Of a DNA stretch of 55,124 bases, positions 30,401 to 38,928 are shown piece by piece (the first letter of the stretch is position 1; the number at the start of each line of letters is the position of its first letter). The stretch comes from Fictibacillus phosphorivorans (GTDB lineage Bacteria; Bacillota; Bacilli; Bacillales; Fictibacillaceae): NCBI RefSeq assembly GCF_023715845.1, contig NZ_JAMBOR010000025.1, positions 1-55,124 of the forward strand, read 5' to 3'. The notes under the pieces were generated by a model that was given only the letters and a program-made list of their open reading frames with translations, did not search any database and was not told the DNA's origin. The position numbers and the translations under genes are program-made.

Positions 30401-30984
30401 TCAATACGAACTGGATTTTTTAGAGTGAGAGGGAAAATATCAATAATTCCTCCGCGCACACTAAATTCACCAGGAGTCTGGACCATTGATGTCCTTTCAT
30501 AACCCATGGCAACTAACTTTTTTAATAGTTGATCAGGATCGATCTCTTCTCCCATTCGAAAAGAAAGTCCCGCTTGTTTCCAAGTTTCAATAGGCGGTAA
30601 GTATCTTCTTAATCCTGCGATCGGTGTAATGATGACACCGGAAGCGGAATTGCTTAAATAATTTAACGCATCGATTCGTTGACTTTTTAGTTCTGGACTT
30701 GATATCGCCATTTCTGATGAGATCAAGTCATTTACCGGATATAAATAAACTTCATCTTCAGGCAGAAGAGAAATTAAATCATCATACAACTTTTGCGCCT
30801 GAAAAAGATTATGTGTGACAACCAATAGAGGTTTGCCTGTTTTTTCATGAAGACCGCTGACCAGCATCGTCCGTGCAGAACCTGAAAGCCCCGCAACTAA
30901 CTGTTCTTTCAACCCTTCGTTTATGCCCTTTACTATCGAATCAAAATCTTCTCCCTGACTAAAATATCTCTTTAACCCGAGCAA
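27445..30984 (-). CDS. mfd: Transcription-repair coupling factor Mfd
   Basis: Displaces RNA polymerase stalled at DNA lesions and recruits UvrA. The 1179-aa protein has an N-terminal UvrB-like module and an RNA-polymerase-interacting domain (around VGDYVVHVNHGIGKYLGIE). The RecG-like motor shows Walker A GDVGYGKTE, DEEQRFG, TATPIPRT and GVDIPNVNTLI, and a C-terminal TRCF domain closes the protein. The start is TTG at 30984 with AGGGGAG 6 nt upstream, giving MLGLKRYFSQ; the longer frame to 31071 runs through a terminator hairpin. That terminator lies between fin and mfd. Confidence 0.96.
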   Translation of the reverse strand: MLGLKRYFSQGEDFDSIVKGINEGLKEQLVAGLSGSARTMLVSGLHEKTGKPLLVVTHNLFQAQKLYDDLISLLPEDEVYLYPVNDLISSEMAISSPELKSQRIDALNYLSNSASGVIITPIAGLRRYLPPIETWKQAGLSFRMGEEIDPDQLLKKLVAMGYERTSMVQTPGEFSVRGGIIDIFPLTLKNPVRIELFDTEIDSIRYFEAETQRSKDKVQQISIAPAEELILFDEHYEQAADRIDARLADTLKNIKEDSLKEMLVENITFETGRLREHQQFQGMYKYASLFYDKPANLLDYVSSNCLIIMDEIGRIQETSQQLDKEEAEWQTALLEHGELVQGLTISPDTNMIVGDKKKFPVIYLSLFLRHVPHTQPQNILNVECKSMQNFHGQMNVLKGEMERWKKLGFAIVFVALNKERATRLERVLADYEMDAGIIGEQSEIQPKTSQIMLGDLASGFESTKQKLVVITEEEVFTKKAKRPARKQKMTNAERIKSYSELKVGDYVVHVNHGIGKYLGIETLEIKGVHKDYLHIKYSGNDTLYVPVEQIDQVQKYVGSEGKEPKIYSLGGSDWKKVKNKVKSSVQDIADDLIKLYAEREASRGYAFSKDGVEQSEFESSFPYQETEDQLRTIEEIKKDMESIRPMDRLLCGDVGYGKTEVAIRAAFKAIMDGKQVAFLVPTTILAQQHYETFRERFSEFPITIGSLSRFRSKKEQNEVIKGLKAGTVDIAIGTHRLLSKDVQYKDLGLLIIDEEQRFGVTHKEKIKKLKANVDVLTLTATPIPRTLHMSMLGVRDLSVIETPPENRFPIQTYVMEYNGSLVREAIEREMGRGGQVYFLYNRVESIERMAEQISMLVPDCRVAYAHGQMSENELETVMLEFLEGNYDVLVSTTIIETGVDIPNVNTLIVYDADKMGLSQLYQLRGRVGRSNRVAYAYFTYQRDKVLTEVAEKRLQAIKEFTELGSGFKIAMRDLSIRGAGNLLGAQQHGFIDSVGFDLYSQMLEEAIEERKGTKPKEVEEEMDFNIEVDAYIPSNYIGDEKQKIEMYKHVRAAKSLKDISDLQDEFIDRFGDYPVEVECLLLAAGIKLRAKREGIQSIDQKQDTITMLLTERSTATIDGGKMFEVANKIGRHVNLGMQNTQMKVIFNRKRLKDLELLKQMDLFLKEIKHARKEKATNTR

Positions 30985-31032
30985 TTTTTTCTCCCCTCTC
31001 GCGACGTCATAGCCATAAACAAGACATGTAAA

Positions 31033-31075
31033 CAGAAAAAGGCTTTGGTCCGCATCATAGCCTGCGGCCAAAGCT
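31033..31075 (-). terminator. Terminator between fin and mfd
   Basis: Minus strand hairpin GCTTTGG-CCGC / GCGG-CCAAAGC with small internal mismatches, followed by CTTTTTCTG. It should reduce read-through from pth-fin into mfd. Confidence 0.75.
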
Positions 31076-31080
31076 ATACG

Positions 31081-31311
31081 TTATTGAATAAAAGATTTCA
31101 GTGTATGAAATTCAGGATATCGTTCTAATGTATCCTGACAATCTTCACAAGTAGTGGTTACTTCTATATCTCCATTCTCTTTATAGGAGAGTAATTCCTG
31201 CCGTTCTTGTGCAGTTAATGTTTCAAATCCAAGGTTGGCTGTGTTTACAGTATGGTGGTCAATGGTGCCTACATGTGTTTTACAATGCCTGCACCGGTAA
31301 TGAATAGCCAT
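31081..31311 (-). CDS. fin: Anti-sigma-F factor Fin (YabK)
   Basis: A 76-aa zinc-binding protein with two CxxC pairs (YRCRHC and TTCEDC). In B. subtilis Fin inhibits sigma-F RNA polymerase late in engulfment, helping the switch to sigma-G. The start MAIHYRCRHC at 31311 has AAAGGGG 7-8 nt upstream and gives the family length; a longer frame to 31347 lacks support. A GGTTAG / CTAACC hairpin (31327-31345) lies just before the ribosome site. Confidence 0.93.
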   Translation of the reverse strand: MAIHYRCRHCKTHVGTIDHHTVNTANLGFETLTAQERQELLSYKENGDIEVTTTCEDCQDTLERYPEFHTLKSFIQ

Positions 31312-31375
31312 AAGAGTTCCCCTTTCGGTTAGCATTCTACTAACCATTATGAGCGGAACATGTATGATCTATTCT

Positions 31376-31936
31376 TTACCCATTAAACTTATTCATTACC
31401 TTATCAAATGATGTATCGATAAAAGCTTGGCTGGCTTTAACCGCACGTTCAATTCCGTTCTCCACATCCGGCTGTTCTTCTTTTGAAAAACGGTTAAGGA
31501 CAAAGTCCGGAACTGGCTGCTGGTTTTGAGGACGGCCGATTCCAAAACGGATCCGCTTAAATTCCTGCGTTCCAAGATGAGCAATCATCGATTTGATTCC
31601 ATTATGACCACCAGCACTTCCCTTTGTTCGGAGCCTTAATTTACCTGGCTGTGTATCAAGGTCATCATAAATCACGAGAATGTCCTCTACAGGAATTTGA
31701 AAATAATCCATAAATGGACGTATGCATTCACCAGATAAGTTCATATATGTCAGTGGTTTAAGTAAAAAGATTTTTTCCCCTTCTACATTGGCTGTCCCAT
31801 ATATGCCTTTAAATTTTGTTTGCTGCATCTGTATGTTCAAAGAATCGGAAAGTCTGTCGATTACTTCAAACCCTATATTATGTCGAGTTCCATCAAATCT
31901 TGATCCAGGATTCCCGAGTCCTATAAACAATTTCAC
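31376..31936 (-). CDS. pth: Peptidyl-tRNA hydrolase (SpoVC)
   Basis: Hydrolyses peptidyl-tRNAs released from ribosomes. The 186-aa protein shows LGNPG (7-11) with the substrate Asn, catalytic His19 in TRHN, and the later VIYDDLD and [11 protein letters not shown] motifs. Start is GTG at 31936 with AGGTGA 7 nt upstream. It is named spoVC in B. subtilis because a mutation blocks spore coat formation. A TATAAT lies just upstream near 31974, after the ctc terminator. Confidence 0.97.
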   Translation of the reverse strand: MKLFIGLGNPGSRFDGTRHNIGFEVIDRLSDSLNIQMQQTKFKGIYGTANVEGEKIFLLKPLTYMNLSGECIRPFMDYFQIPVEDILVIYDDLDTQPGKLRLRTKGSAGGHNGIKSMIAHLGTQEFKRIRFGIGRPQNQQPVPDFVLNRFSKEEQPDVENGIERAVKASQAFIDTSFDKVMNKFNG

Positions 31937-32000
31937 TTTCTTGTCACCTAACCTTTAAAATGTCATACGCCTATTATACATCAATTTTAATAAACAGAAT

Positions 32001-32026
32001 AAAAACGCAGCGGAGGCTGCGTTTTG
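32001..32026 (-). terminator. ctc (rplY) terminator
   Basis: Minus strand perfect hairpin AAAACGCAGC / GCTGCGTTTT with a CTCC loop, then TTATTCTG. Confidence 0.85.
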
Positions 32027-32033
32027 TATATAC

Positions 32034-32705
32034 CTATTCGTTTGTCTTACCTTCTTCTTGACCATCAGCAACATCATCTCCGACAGATTCAGAGGACTCT
32101 GGAGCATCTCCAGCTTCATCCGCTTCCTCTGTGTCAGGATCAGTTTCTTCGTCTTGAAGTTTAGGTGGGACAACACTTGCGATTACTTCATCTTCTTCAT
32201 GAAGAATTTCGTATTTGCCGCTAGTTGGCAAATCTTTTACATATAAGGAATCACCAATGTTTAAGTCTTCAATAGAAGCTTCTAATTGCTCCGGAAAGTC
32301 TGACGGAAGTGCTTTTACGTTTACCGTTGCATGTACTCGCTGCAGAACTCCACCTTCTTTAACGCCGGCAGAATCGCCTGTTAATACTACTGGAACTTCA
32401 GCTTCAGTTTCTTTATTTAGATCAATCGCAATAAAATCAATGTGAGTGACAGCATTCTTTAATGGGTGTACTTGCATTTCCTGTACCATGACAGAATAAT
32501 CTTTTCCATCCACATTCAGCTTAAGGACGCCGTTTCGACCTACTTCTCTATACGCTTTAATAAATTCAGGTTCGTCCACGGACAATGCAACAGACTCTGT
32601 TCCGTATCCATAAAGGTTTGCAGGAACATGCCCTTTACTTCTTAACTCCGTCAAAAATGAACGTTTTTCAGTGTTTCGTTTTTCGACTGCTAGATTCGTT
32701 GCCAT
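32034..32705 (-). CDS. rplY: 50S ribosomal protein L25 / general stress protein Ctc
   Basis: Binds 5S rRNA. The 223-aa protein has an L25 domain (about 1-95), a TL5-type C-terminal domain (to ~190), and an acidic tail rich in D, E and S. Start MATNLAVEKR at 32705 follows AAAGGTGG by 8 nt; the open frame upstream runs through the promoter. In B. subtilis ctc is induced by stress through sigma-B, and a matching promoter is present here. Confidence 0.94.
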   Translation of the reverse strand: MATNLAVEKRNTEKRSFLTELRSKGHVPANLYGYGTESVALSVDEPEFIKAYREVGRNGVLKLNVDGKDYSVMVQEMQVHPLKNAVTHIDFIAIDLNKETEAEVPVVLTGDSAGVKEGGVLQRVHATVNVKALPSDFPEQLEASIEDLNIGDSLYVKDLPTSGKYEILHEEDEVIASVVPPKLQDEETDPDTEEADEAGDAPESSESVGDDVADGQEEGKTNE

Positions 32706-32745
32706 ATTGAGATCCACCTTTCCTATTTCGAGTCTCTTAAAAGGA

Positions 32746-32771
32746 TTACCCGAACAGAAAGATTTTAAAAC
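32746..32771 (-). promoter_or_regulatory. ctc promoter, sigma-B type
   Basis: Minus strand GTTTTA (32771-32766), 14-bp spacer, GGGTAA (32751-32746). Each hexamer has one mismatch from the sigma-B consensus GTTTAA-N12-15-GGGTAT, and B. subtilis ctc is a textbook sigma-B gene. Confidence 0.72.
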
Positions 32772-32834
32772 GTGAAGTTTTATTATCTCCATTTAAAAAA
32801 GTTTGAATCTACTTTCTCATTTTGACAATAGTTT

Positions 32835-32881
32835 AAGGCTAGACTCCCCACTTTTTTTGAAATAGCGGGGCTTGTCTAGCC
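32835..32881 (-). terminator. Long hairpin after prs
   Basis: AGGCTAGAC / GTCTAGCCT outer arms with inner CCCC / GGGG, and an A/T run in the loop. It lies in the prs-ctc gap. The outer stem is strong but the trailing T-tract is weak, so termination efficiency on the minus strand is uncertain. Confidence 0.6.
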
Positions 32882-32954
32882 TCATGATGTACCTATTATT
32901 CAGGAAAAGAAAAGCTCATCCAATCATCTTTTTACTGAAACTTATTGAATCGGC

Positions 32955-33905
32955 TTAGTCAAATAATTTAGATACAGAAAGTTGCTCGTGTACACGAATA
33001 ATCGCTTCACCTAATAATGGTGCTACGGAAAGCTGTGTGATCTTATCGATTTTCTTTTCTTCTGGAAGAACAATCGTGTTTGTTACTACAAGTTCTTTAA
33101 TAGAAGAATTTTGAATGCGATCCATAGCAGGGCCCGAAAGGACTGGATGCGTACAGCATGCATACACTTCCTTCGCACCGTTTTCCATAAGTGCGTTTGC
33201 AGCCAATGTGATCGTACCAGCTGTATCGATAATGTCATCGATCAAGATGGCCGTTTTGCCTTCGATGTTACCTACGATGTTCATAACTTCAGATACATTC
33301 GGACGAGGACGGCGCTTATCAATGATGGCGATTGGAGCTTTTAGACGGTCAGCCATTTTACGCGCTCTTGTAACACCACCATGATCTGGTGATACGATAA
33401 CGATGTCATCCAAGTTTTTATTTGAGAAATAATTAGCAAGAATCGGCACACCAAGAAGCTGGTCTACAGGAATGTCGAAAAAGCCTTGAATTTGAGTCGC
33501 ATGAAGATCGATTGCAATTACACGAGTTGCCCCTGCTGTTTCAAGCAAGTTTGCAACAAGCTTTGCCGTAATCGGTTCACGCGCACGTGCTTTACGGTCT
33601 TGGCGTGCATAGCCGTAGTAAGGAATAACGACATTGATCGTTTTGGCAGATGCACGTTTTAGAGCATCAATCATAATTAAAAGTTCCATTAAATGTTGGT
33701 TAACAGGGTCACTTGTGGATTGAATAACATAGACTTCACATCCACGAATACTTTCTTCAATATTAATTTGAATTTCCCCGTCACTGAATTTTGTTACTGA
33801 ACTTTCTCCAAGTTCGATTCCAATATGCTCGGCAATCTCTTTTGAAAGTTCCTTATTAGAATTTAAAGTGAAAACTTTCAATGTAGGATCTACATACGTA
33901 CTCAT
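32955..33905 (-). CDS. prs: Ribose-phosphate pyrophosphokinase (PRPP synthetase)
   Basis: Makes PRPP from ribose 5-phosphate and ATP for nucleotide, histidine and tryptophan synthesis. The 316-aa protein has [16 protein letters not shown], the ATP-binding [28 protein letters not shown], and the PRPP loop [11 protein letters not shown]. Start at ATG 33905 follows AAGGATG by 9 nt; the ATG at 33917 is part of that ribosome site. It lies 28 nt after glmU in an operon. Confidence 0.97.
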   Translation of the reverse strand: MSTYVDPTLKVFTLNSNKELSKEIAEHIGIELGESSVTKFSDGEIQINIEESIRGCEVYVIQSTSDPVNQHLMELLIMIDALKRASAKTINVVIPYYGYARQDRKARAREPITAKLVANLLETAGATRVIAIDLHATQIQGFFDIPVDQLLGVPILANYFSNKNLDDIVIVSPDHGGVTRARKMADRLKAPIAIIDKRRPRPNVSEVMNIVGNIEGKTAILIDDIIDTAGTITLAANALMENGAKEVYACCTHPVLSGPAMDRIQNSSIKELVVTNTIVLPEEKKIDKITQLSVAPLLGEAIIRVHEQLSVSKLFD

Positions 33906-33933
33906 TGATGGCTTCATCCTTCCCCACTCTTAA

Positions 33934-35316
33934 TTAATTATTGTTTTGTTTTTCGTTAAGTTTTTGAACATAATTTTCTTTAACGGTCTGACGCGATCTA
34001 GCAATAGACAGCGACTCAGCCGGAACATCATTCGTAATGGTAGAACCTGCTGCAACATAAGCATTCTTTCCAACGGTAACAGGTGCTACTAGGTTGGAAT
34101 TACAGCCGATGAATGCACCATCTTCTACTTTTGTCAGGAACTTATTCTTACCATCATAATTCACAGTAATAGATCCACAACCTAAGTTAACATCTTTGCC
34201 AATCTCAGCATCTCCAATGTAGCTTAGGTGTGAAGCCTTGCTTCCTGTACTCATCACTGATTTTTTAACTTCAACAAAGTTACCGATCTTTACATTATTC
34301 TCAAGAACTGATTTAGGACGAATGTGAGCGAATGGCCCGATTGCTGTTTCATTCCCTACTTCACTGTCATGGATGACAGATTGGCGAACCGTATTACCAT
34401 TCCCCACCACACTGTCTTTAATTTCAGATTGAGGACCAATGATATTCTCTTCACCGATCTTCGTGTTTCCTAAAATAACCGTTCCAGGGTAGATCACTGT
34501 ATCGCTTCCGATTTCAGCATCATCGGATATATACGTTTGTTCAGGATCGATTAAAGTAACACCGTTTCTCATATGACGTTCGTTGATTCTCTTTTTCATA
34601 AAGCTCTCAGCTTTTGAAAGAGCTACTCGGTCATTTACACCCAGTGTTTCGTTAAAATCTGGTGTTTGATACGCTGCTACAACCTCACCAGCTTCTTTCA
34701 AGATTTCTATCACATCAGGCAAATAATATTCACCTTGAACATTGTCGTTGCTTACTTTCTTTAATGCTTCAAACAACGCTTTATTATCAAAACAGTATGT
34801 TCCTGTATTGATTTCTGTTACTTTGCGTTCTTCTTCCGTCGCATCTTTATGCTCAACATTTCTCTCAACCGTACCTTCGCTGTTACGAATGATACGTCCG
34901 TAACCCGTTGGATCATCTGCCTGAGCAGTAAGGATCGTAGCTTTTGCTCCAAGGGAATCATGTTCAGCAATAAGCCTTTCCATAGTTTCGGATGTAATAA
35001 GCGGAGTGTCACCACATACTACAAGAGTAACTCCTTCTTTATTAGCAAGAACCTCTTCTGCCTGCATAACCGCATGGGCAGTTCCGAGCTGCTCTTCTTG
35101 AAGAACATACTGAATGTGGTCGCCCAGTTGTTCCTGAACCTTTTCTGCTCCATGGCCAACAACAGCCACCATTTGCTTCATTTGAAGTGAGCTGATCTGA
35201 TCAACAACATGTTGAACCATCGGCTTACCACATACAGGATGTAATACTTTATATAATTTGGATTTCATCCTTGTTCCTTGACCCGCAGCAAGAATGACCG
35301 CATAGCGATTTGTCAT
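33934..35316 (-). CDS. glmU: Bifunctional GlmU (N-acetylglucosamine-1-P uridyltransferase / acetyltransferase)
   Basis: Produces UDP-GlcNAc for peptidoglycan. The 460-aa protein has an N-terminal nucleotidyltransferase domain ([18 protein letters not shown], residues 9-26) and a C-terminal left-handed beta-helix of hexapeptide repeats ending with acetyl-CoA-binding [22 protein letters not shown]. Named gcaD in B. subtilis. GGAGG precedes the ATG. Cotranscribed with prs. Confidence 0.97.
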   Translation of the reverse strand: MTNRYAVILAAGQGTRMKSKLYKVLHPVCGKPMVQHVVDQISSLQMKQMVAVVGHGAEKVQEQLGDHIQYVLQEEQLGTAHAVMQAEEVLANKEGVTLVVCGDTPLITSETMERLIAEHDSLGAKATILTAQADDPTGYGRIIRNSEGTVERNVEHKDATEEERKVTEINTGTYCFDNKALFEALKKVSNDNVQGEYYLPDVIEILKEAGEVVAAYQTPDFNETLGVNDRVALSKAESFMKKRINERHMRNGVTLIDPEQTYISDDAEIGSDTVIYPGTVILGNTKIGEENIIGPQSEIKDSVVGNGNTVRQSVIHDSEVGNETAIGPFAHIRPKSVLENNVKIGNFVEVKKSVMSTGSKASHLSYIGDAEIGKDVNLGCGSITVNYDGKNKFLTKVEDGAFIGCNSNLVAPVTVGKNAYVAAGSTITNDVPAESLSIARSRQTVKENYVQKLNEKQNNN

Positions 35317-35360
35317 AGTGAACCTCCATCCATTTTCCTAATTCTTAATATACCATTACG

Positions 35361-35389
35361 AATATATCTTAAACGCGGGGGCATTTCAA
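35361..35389 (-). promoter_or_regulatory. glmU promoter (sigma-A)
   Basis: Minus strand TTGAAA (35389-35384), 17-bp spacer, TATATT (35366-35361), about 45 bp before the glmU ATG and downstream of the spoVG terminator. Confidence 0.7.
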
Positions 35390-35493
35390 GGAGTGATGAG
35401 GGATTGTCAATGGTTTGATATAAATAGAGACAAATAAGGAAGAAATCATCCTTTTTTTTAAGTTTAGGTTTCAGACTATTATAAAAACGGGCA

Positions 35494-35530
35494 AATAAAA
35501 AGAACCTAATCATTTGTGACCAGGCTCTTG
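35494..35530 (-). terminator. spoVG terminator
   Basis: Minus strand hairpin AAGAGCCT..TCA / TGA..AGGTTCTT followed by a TTTTTATTTG tract, 16 nt after the spoVG stop. Confidence 0.75.
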
Positions 35531-35545
35531 ATTCTTATTAGGATA

Positions 35546-35836
35546 TTAGGAAGCTCCTGCTTCTTCCAAAGCGGACTCCATTTCTCCCATACGGTGATAT
35601 TCTGTTAATACCGCATTCTGAATCTTTTCTCGAGTACTTGAAGTAATCGGATGTGCGATATCACGGAACTCCCCATCTGGTGTTCGTTTGCTTGGCATAG
35701 CCACGAACATTCCATTATTGCCATCGATTACTCTGATATCATGAATAACAAATTCATGATCGATTGTAATGGAGGCAATCGCTTTCATACGACCTTCTGT
35801 ATTTACACGGCGTAATCTTACGTCAGTCACTTCCAC
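35546..35836 (-). CDS. spoVG: Septation / RNA-binding regulator SpoVG
   Basis: A 96-aa nucleic-acid-binding protein with the invariant core [25 protein letters not shown] and C-terminal EEAGAS. In B. subtilis it affects asymmetric septation and cortex formation. It starts with GTG at 35836, as in B. subtilis, with AAAGGTGGTG upstream. Monocistronic, with a strong sigma-H promoter and its own terminator. Confidence 0.97.
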   Translation of the reverse strand: MEVTDVRLRRVNTEGRMKAIASITIDHEFVIHDIRVIDGNNGMFVAMPSKRTPDGEFRDIAHPITSSTREKIQNAVLTEYHRMGEMESALEEAGAS

Positions 35837-35880
35837 TTACAAACACCACCTTTTTCCAATAATAAGAACGTAATACTACA

Positions 35881-35908
35881 ATTCTTCATCATTTTACAAA
35901 ATCCTTCT
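35881..35908 (-). promoter_or_regulatory. spoVG sigma-H promoter with upstream A/T box
   Basis: Minus strand AGAAGGATTT (35908-35899), 11-bp spacer, GAAGAAT (35887-35881), matching RnnAGGAWWW-N11/12-RnnGAAT. A nearly pure A/T stretch (about 35910-35942) lies just upstream, as in the classic B. subtilis spoVG promoter. Confidence 0.85.
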
Positions 35909-35997
35909 TTGAATAATAAAAATTTTTAAAAAATTTGTGAAGAGGCTATTTTTATGGGTTTGAAGAAGGATGTAGTGGAGTTATTACCAAATGAAGG

Positions 35998-36032
35998 CAA
36001 AAAAAATAAGCCCTCTAATAAGGAGCTTATTT
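35998..36032 (-). terminator. ridA terminator
   Basis: Minus strand hairpin AATAAGC..CC / GG..GCTTATT overlapping the ridA stop codon, followed by eight T. Confidence 0.75.
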
Positions 36033-36401
36033 TACATGGGCGACTACTTCTATTTCCACTTTAGCATCTTTAGGAAGACGGGCTACTTCCACACAAGAGC
36101 GTGCGGGCTTATGATCTGAAAAATACTCGCCATAAACTTCATTGATCTCAGCAAATTCATTCATATCTTTAATATAAACAGTAGCTTTGATTACTTCTTC
36201 AAGAGAAGAGCCTGCCTCAGCTAGAACGGCTTTTAAGTTGCTGAATACTTGATGTGTCTGTTCTTTCACATCTCCATCCACCATGTTGCCTTCTTTGGTT
36301 AGTGGAATCTGCCCAGAACTGAAAAACAAATCATTGAAGACGATTCCTTGGGAGTATGGCCCGATTGCTGCCGGAGCTTCAGTAGTATGAACCTTTTTCA
36401 T
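36027..36401 (-). CDS. ridA: Enamine/imine deaminase RidA (YabJ)
   Basis: Hydrolyses reactive 2-aminoacrylate-type enamines. The 124-aa Rid-family protein has [15 protein letters not shown], and the catalytic arginine in [20 protein letters not shown]. The ATG overlaps the purR stop (ATGA) and GGAGG within purR serves as ribosome site. In B. subtilis yabJ is needed for full purR regulation by adenine. Confidence 0.95.
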   Translation of the reverse strand: MKKVHTTEAPAAIGPYSQGIVFNDLFFSSGQIPLTKEGNMVDGDVKEQTHQVFSNLKAVLAEAGSSLEEVIKATVYIKDMNEFAEINEVYGEYFSDHKPARSCVEVARLPKDAKVEIEVVAHVK

Positions 36402-37231
36402 GATGAACGACCTCCATTTAAAGAATAATTGCCTTTTTCTACTTCAATACGGTTTTCTTTTTCGTTTACCTTGGAAAGACGTGCGATTGAAACGTAATCA
36501 TCAATAAGACGTTCGGATACTTCCTGCGCTTCCACAAGGACACCGATTCCTTCGATATGTGCCTGGAACTCTTCTATCAAACTGATCATCCCTTTAATCG
36601 TACCGCCAGCTTTCATAAAATCATCGATGATCAATACACGGGATCCTTGTTTAATGCTTCGTCTTGCAAGAGCCATCGTTTGAATACGTTTTGTGGAACC
36701 GGAAACATAATTGATACTCACGGTAGACCCTTCCGTTACCCGGCTGTTGCTTCTTACCACGACTACAGGGACGTCTAAATGAGTAGCAACCGCGTACGCA
36801 AGGGGTATTCCTTTTGTCGCGATCGTCATAACAACATCTATTTTTCGTTTAGAGAAGATCGAAGCAAACAAACGACCGATCTGATTAACGAGTCTTGGAT
36901 TACCGATTATATCTGTAACGTACAGATAACCCCCCGGCAGAATGCGGCTTGGGTCTTCGAGTAGATGGACAAGTTCCTCTACTGTAGCTTCCGCTTCTGC
37001 CTGATCGATGCCAGGAATATATTTCACACCGCCTGCTGCTCCTGGAACGGTTTGAACTTGTCCTAATCCGTGCTGTTCAAAATGTTCCTTGATGATAGCA
37101 AGGTCTTCACTGATCGATGATTTAGCCGATTCATAACGTTCAACAAAATAAGATAAAGGGATAAGCTGATGGGGATGATGAAGTAGGTAAGCTGTCAAAT
37201 CAACCATTCTTCCGCTTCTTTTAAGTTTCAT
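36398..37231 (-). CDS. purR: Purine operon repressor PurR
   Basis: Represses purine synthesis genes at PurBoxes and is released by PRPP. The 277-aa protein has an N-terminal winged-helix domain (to ~residue 75) and a C-terminal type I phosphoribosyltransferase-like domain with PRPP loop [12 protein letters not shown]. Start at ATG 37231 has GGAGG 5 nt upstream; the TTG at 37243 is part of that site. The promoter carries an apparent pair of PurBoxes, so autoregulation is likely. Confidence 0.97.
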   Translation of the reverse strand: MKLKRSGRMVDLTAYLLHHPHQLIPLSYFVERYESAKSSISEDLAIIKEHFEQHGLGQVQTVPGAAGGVKYIPGIDQAEAEATVEELVHLLEDPSRILPGGYLYVTDIIGNPRLVNQIGRLFASIFSKRKIDVVMTIATKGIPLAYAVATHLDVPVVVVRSNSRVTEGSTVSINYVSGSTKRIQTMALARRSIKQGSRVLIIDDFMKAGGTIKGMISLIEEFQAHIEGIGVLVEAQEVSERLIDDYVSIARLSKVNEKENRIEVEKGNYSLNGGRSS

Positions 37232-37241
37232 ATTTTCCTCC

Positions 37242-37291
37242 AAAACCGAATGTTTGAAGTTAATATAACATTTTTATACGGATTTTATCAA
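37242..37291 (-). promoter_or_regulatory. purR promoter overlapped by PurBox pair
   Basis: Minus strand TTGATA (37291-37286), 18-bp spacer, TATATT (37267-37262). A plus-strand PurBox-like AAAACCGAATGTT (37242-37254) and a weaker minus-strand one with CCG at 37281-37279 face each other about 18 bp apart. This resembles the inverted pairs with 16-17 bp between boxes bound by B. subtilis PurR. The second box matches poorly after its CCG. Confidence 0.65.
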
Positions 37292-38155
37292 TCATTCCCC
37301 TAATAGTCTTACCGCGTAAACTTCATTGCAAAAACCTCTTAACCCGTTATAAACCCTCTGAAGCCTGGACTCATGCTGGAATAGCCCAAAAACTGTCGGA
37401 CCGCTTCCACTCATTAAAACGGCATCCGCTCCAAGCTTCATCATTTGTTCCTTAATATGTTTTACTTCAGGATACATATTAAGGGTTACGGTCTCTAACA
37501 CATTGCCAAGAAGACGGCAAATCCGATCATAGTCTTTATCTTCAATTGCTTTAACCATTCCTTCTACATCCGGATGTTGGATTCCGGAGAGTTTTAAGTT
37601 CCGATACACTTCACCTGTCGAAACTCCGATTGGTGGTTTAGCAAGAAGTACCCAACATGGAGGCGGAGAAGAAATATGATGGATCTTTTCGCCTCGGCCA
37701 GTTGCCAGTGCCGTTCCGCCGTATACACAAAACGAAACATCAGACCCGATCTTTGCTCCGAGTTCTGCAAGTTCATCTAAAGACAACCGTAAGTTCCAAA
37801 GCTGATTCAGCCCTTTTAATGTTGCTGCTGCGTCACTGCTTCCTCCCGCAAGACCGGCGGCGACCGGGATATGCTTTGAAATATGTATGAAAACACCTTG
37901 TTTAATTCCATATGTCTTTTTAAGAAGCAATGCAGCCTGATAGGCTAAGTTTCGTTCATCCAAAGGCACGAAACCGCCCGAGCTTTCTATTCTAATTTCA
38001 TCTTTTTCTAATAAAGTCAGTTCGATGCGGTCAGCTAAATCAACCGTAGTCATGACCATGGCTACTTCATGAAAGCCATCTTCTCTTTTTCGCAAAGCAT
38101 CTAGAGACAGATTGATTTTAGCCGGTGCTTTTATGGATACTTTATTATTAATCAT
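37292..38155 (-). CDS. ispE: 4-(cytidine 5'-diphospho)-2-C-methyl-D-erythritol kinase
   Basis: Kinase of the non-mevalonate isoprenoid pathway. The 287-aa GHMP kinase has [10 protein letters not shown] at the start, the ATP loop [15 protein letters not shown] (about 97-111), and [12 protein letters not shown] near the end. AGGGA precedes the ATG. It lies downstream of sspF, separated by a terminator, so its own promoter is expected; none is clear in 38156-38256. Confidence 0.96.
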   Translation of the reverse strand: MINNKVSIKAPAKINLSLDALRKREDGFHEVAMVMTTVDLADRIELTLLEKDEIRIESSGGFVPLDERNLAYQAALLLKKTYGIKQGVFIHISKHIPVAAGLAGGSSDAAATLKGLNQLWNLRLSLDELAELGAKIGSDVSFCVYGGTALATGRGEKIHHISSPPPCWVLLAKPPIGVSTGEVYRNLKLSGIQHPDVEGMVKAIEDKDYDRICRLLGNVLETVTLNMYPEVKHIKEQMMKLGADAVLMSGSGPTVFGLFQHESRLQRVYNGLRGFCNEVYAVRLLGE

Positions 38156-38256
38156 CGTAATCCCTGCCTAAAAATCTTACACAATTTTGATATTTTTAAT
38201 AGTAACACAGGATGTACACTTATATATAGTTAAAATCGTTTCATGTGATGATAGCA

Positions 38257-38287
38257 GAAAACCGGAGACTTCTATACCTCCGGCTTT
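38257..38287 (-). terminator. sspF terminator
   Basis: Minus strand hairpin GCCGGAG / CTCCGGT followed by TTTCTGC; only four T in a row, so moderately strong. Confidence 0.7.
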
Positions 38288-38303
38288 TATTTTAATCGCA
38301 TAT

Positions 38304-38477
38304 TTACTTATTTAATCTTTGCTCAGCTAATTCAAGTGCGCGCTTGACCATATTCCCTGCGTCCTTTGAAGAAATACCGCCCCATCCATCTCGTTGAACT
38401 TTATGATAAAAGCCGAGCTCTTTGGCAATTTCAGTCTTTAATCCTTCTGACATCATACCATGTTTGCTTCTTCCCAT
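38304..38477 (-). CDS. sspF: Small acid-soluble spore protein SspF (alpha/beta-type family)
   Basis: A 57-aa SASP with [33 protein letters not shown], matching the family core and germination-protease region. Such proteins coat spore DNA. Start MGRSKHG at 38477 follows AAAGGGG by 11 nt; a longer frame to 38522 is discarded. A GATACTA near 38552-38558 (minus) may be a sigma-G -10, but no good -35 accompanies it. Confidence 0.93.
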   Translation of the reverse strand: MGRSKHGMMSEGLKTEIAKELGFYHKVQRDGWGGISSKDAGNMVKRALELAEQRLNK

Positions 38478-38575
38478 AATAATAAAACCCCTTTCATATG
38501 CGATACGTAATAGTATCTCCAAAAGGGATTAATTCTTGCTGATATGTATGTATGTTTAACTTCAGCCCCAAAGGG

Positions 38576-38608
38576 TAAAAAAAATAGCAGTAAAGAATTC
38601 TTACTGCC
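38576..38608 (-). terminator. veg terminator
   Basis: Minus strand hairpin GCAGTAA / TTACTGC around a GAATTC core, overlapping the veg stop, then eight T after an A. Confidence 0.85.
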
Positions 38609-38861
38609 CGATAGCTGCTTGTGTATCTTCTAAGAATGTAAGTTCTACTGTTTCTGTGAGTACATCCGCGTAACTATAAGAAACACGTTCAAAAGCGTTG
38701 GTGTCCTGATCTAATTTGATAATAAAAACTGCAGGGTACGTCTCCTCCAGTGTTCCTAAACGTTCGATCGTTTTGCGTCGACCGCCATTTGCACGTAAAG
38801 AAAGTCTTCTACCCACATTGGACTCTAAAGAGCGTCTAATGTCCACTATTGTTTTACCCAT
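38601..38861 (-). CDS. veg: Veg protein (biofilm and germination related)
   Basis: An 86-aa highly conserved Firmicutes protein containing [23 protein letters not shown] and [14 protein letters not shown]. In B. subtilis Veg stimulates biofilm genes by opposing SinR. Start at ATG 38861 gives the family length; the GTG at 38873 belongs to the ribosome site GAGGTGGAG. Two consensus sigma-A promoters precede it. Confidence 0.95.
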   Translation of the reverse strand: MGKTIVDIRRSLESNVGRRLSLRANGGRRKTIERLGTLEETYPAVFIIKLDQDTNAFERVSYSYADVLTETVELTFLEDTQAAIGQ

Positions 38862-38886
38862 TTTAGGCTCCACCTCACTTAGACAA

Positions 38887-38916
38887 ATTATAACACAAAT
38901 CGTGTTTTTTTGTCAA
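38887..38916 (-). promoter_or_regulatory. veg promoter, proximal
   Basis: Minus strand TTGACA (38916-38911), 18-bp spacer, TATAAT (38892-38887): both hexamers perfect. B. subtilis veg is known for one of the strongest vegetative promoters. Confidence 0.85.
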
Positions 38917-38928
38917 ATTAAAATTTTC

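Noticed and set aside
35313-35513. Minus-strand 66-codon open frame upstream of glmU
   Set aside because: It spans the spoVG terminator T-tract and the glmU promoter; no Shine-Dalgarno sequence.
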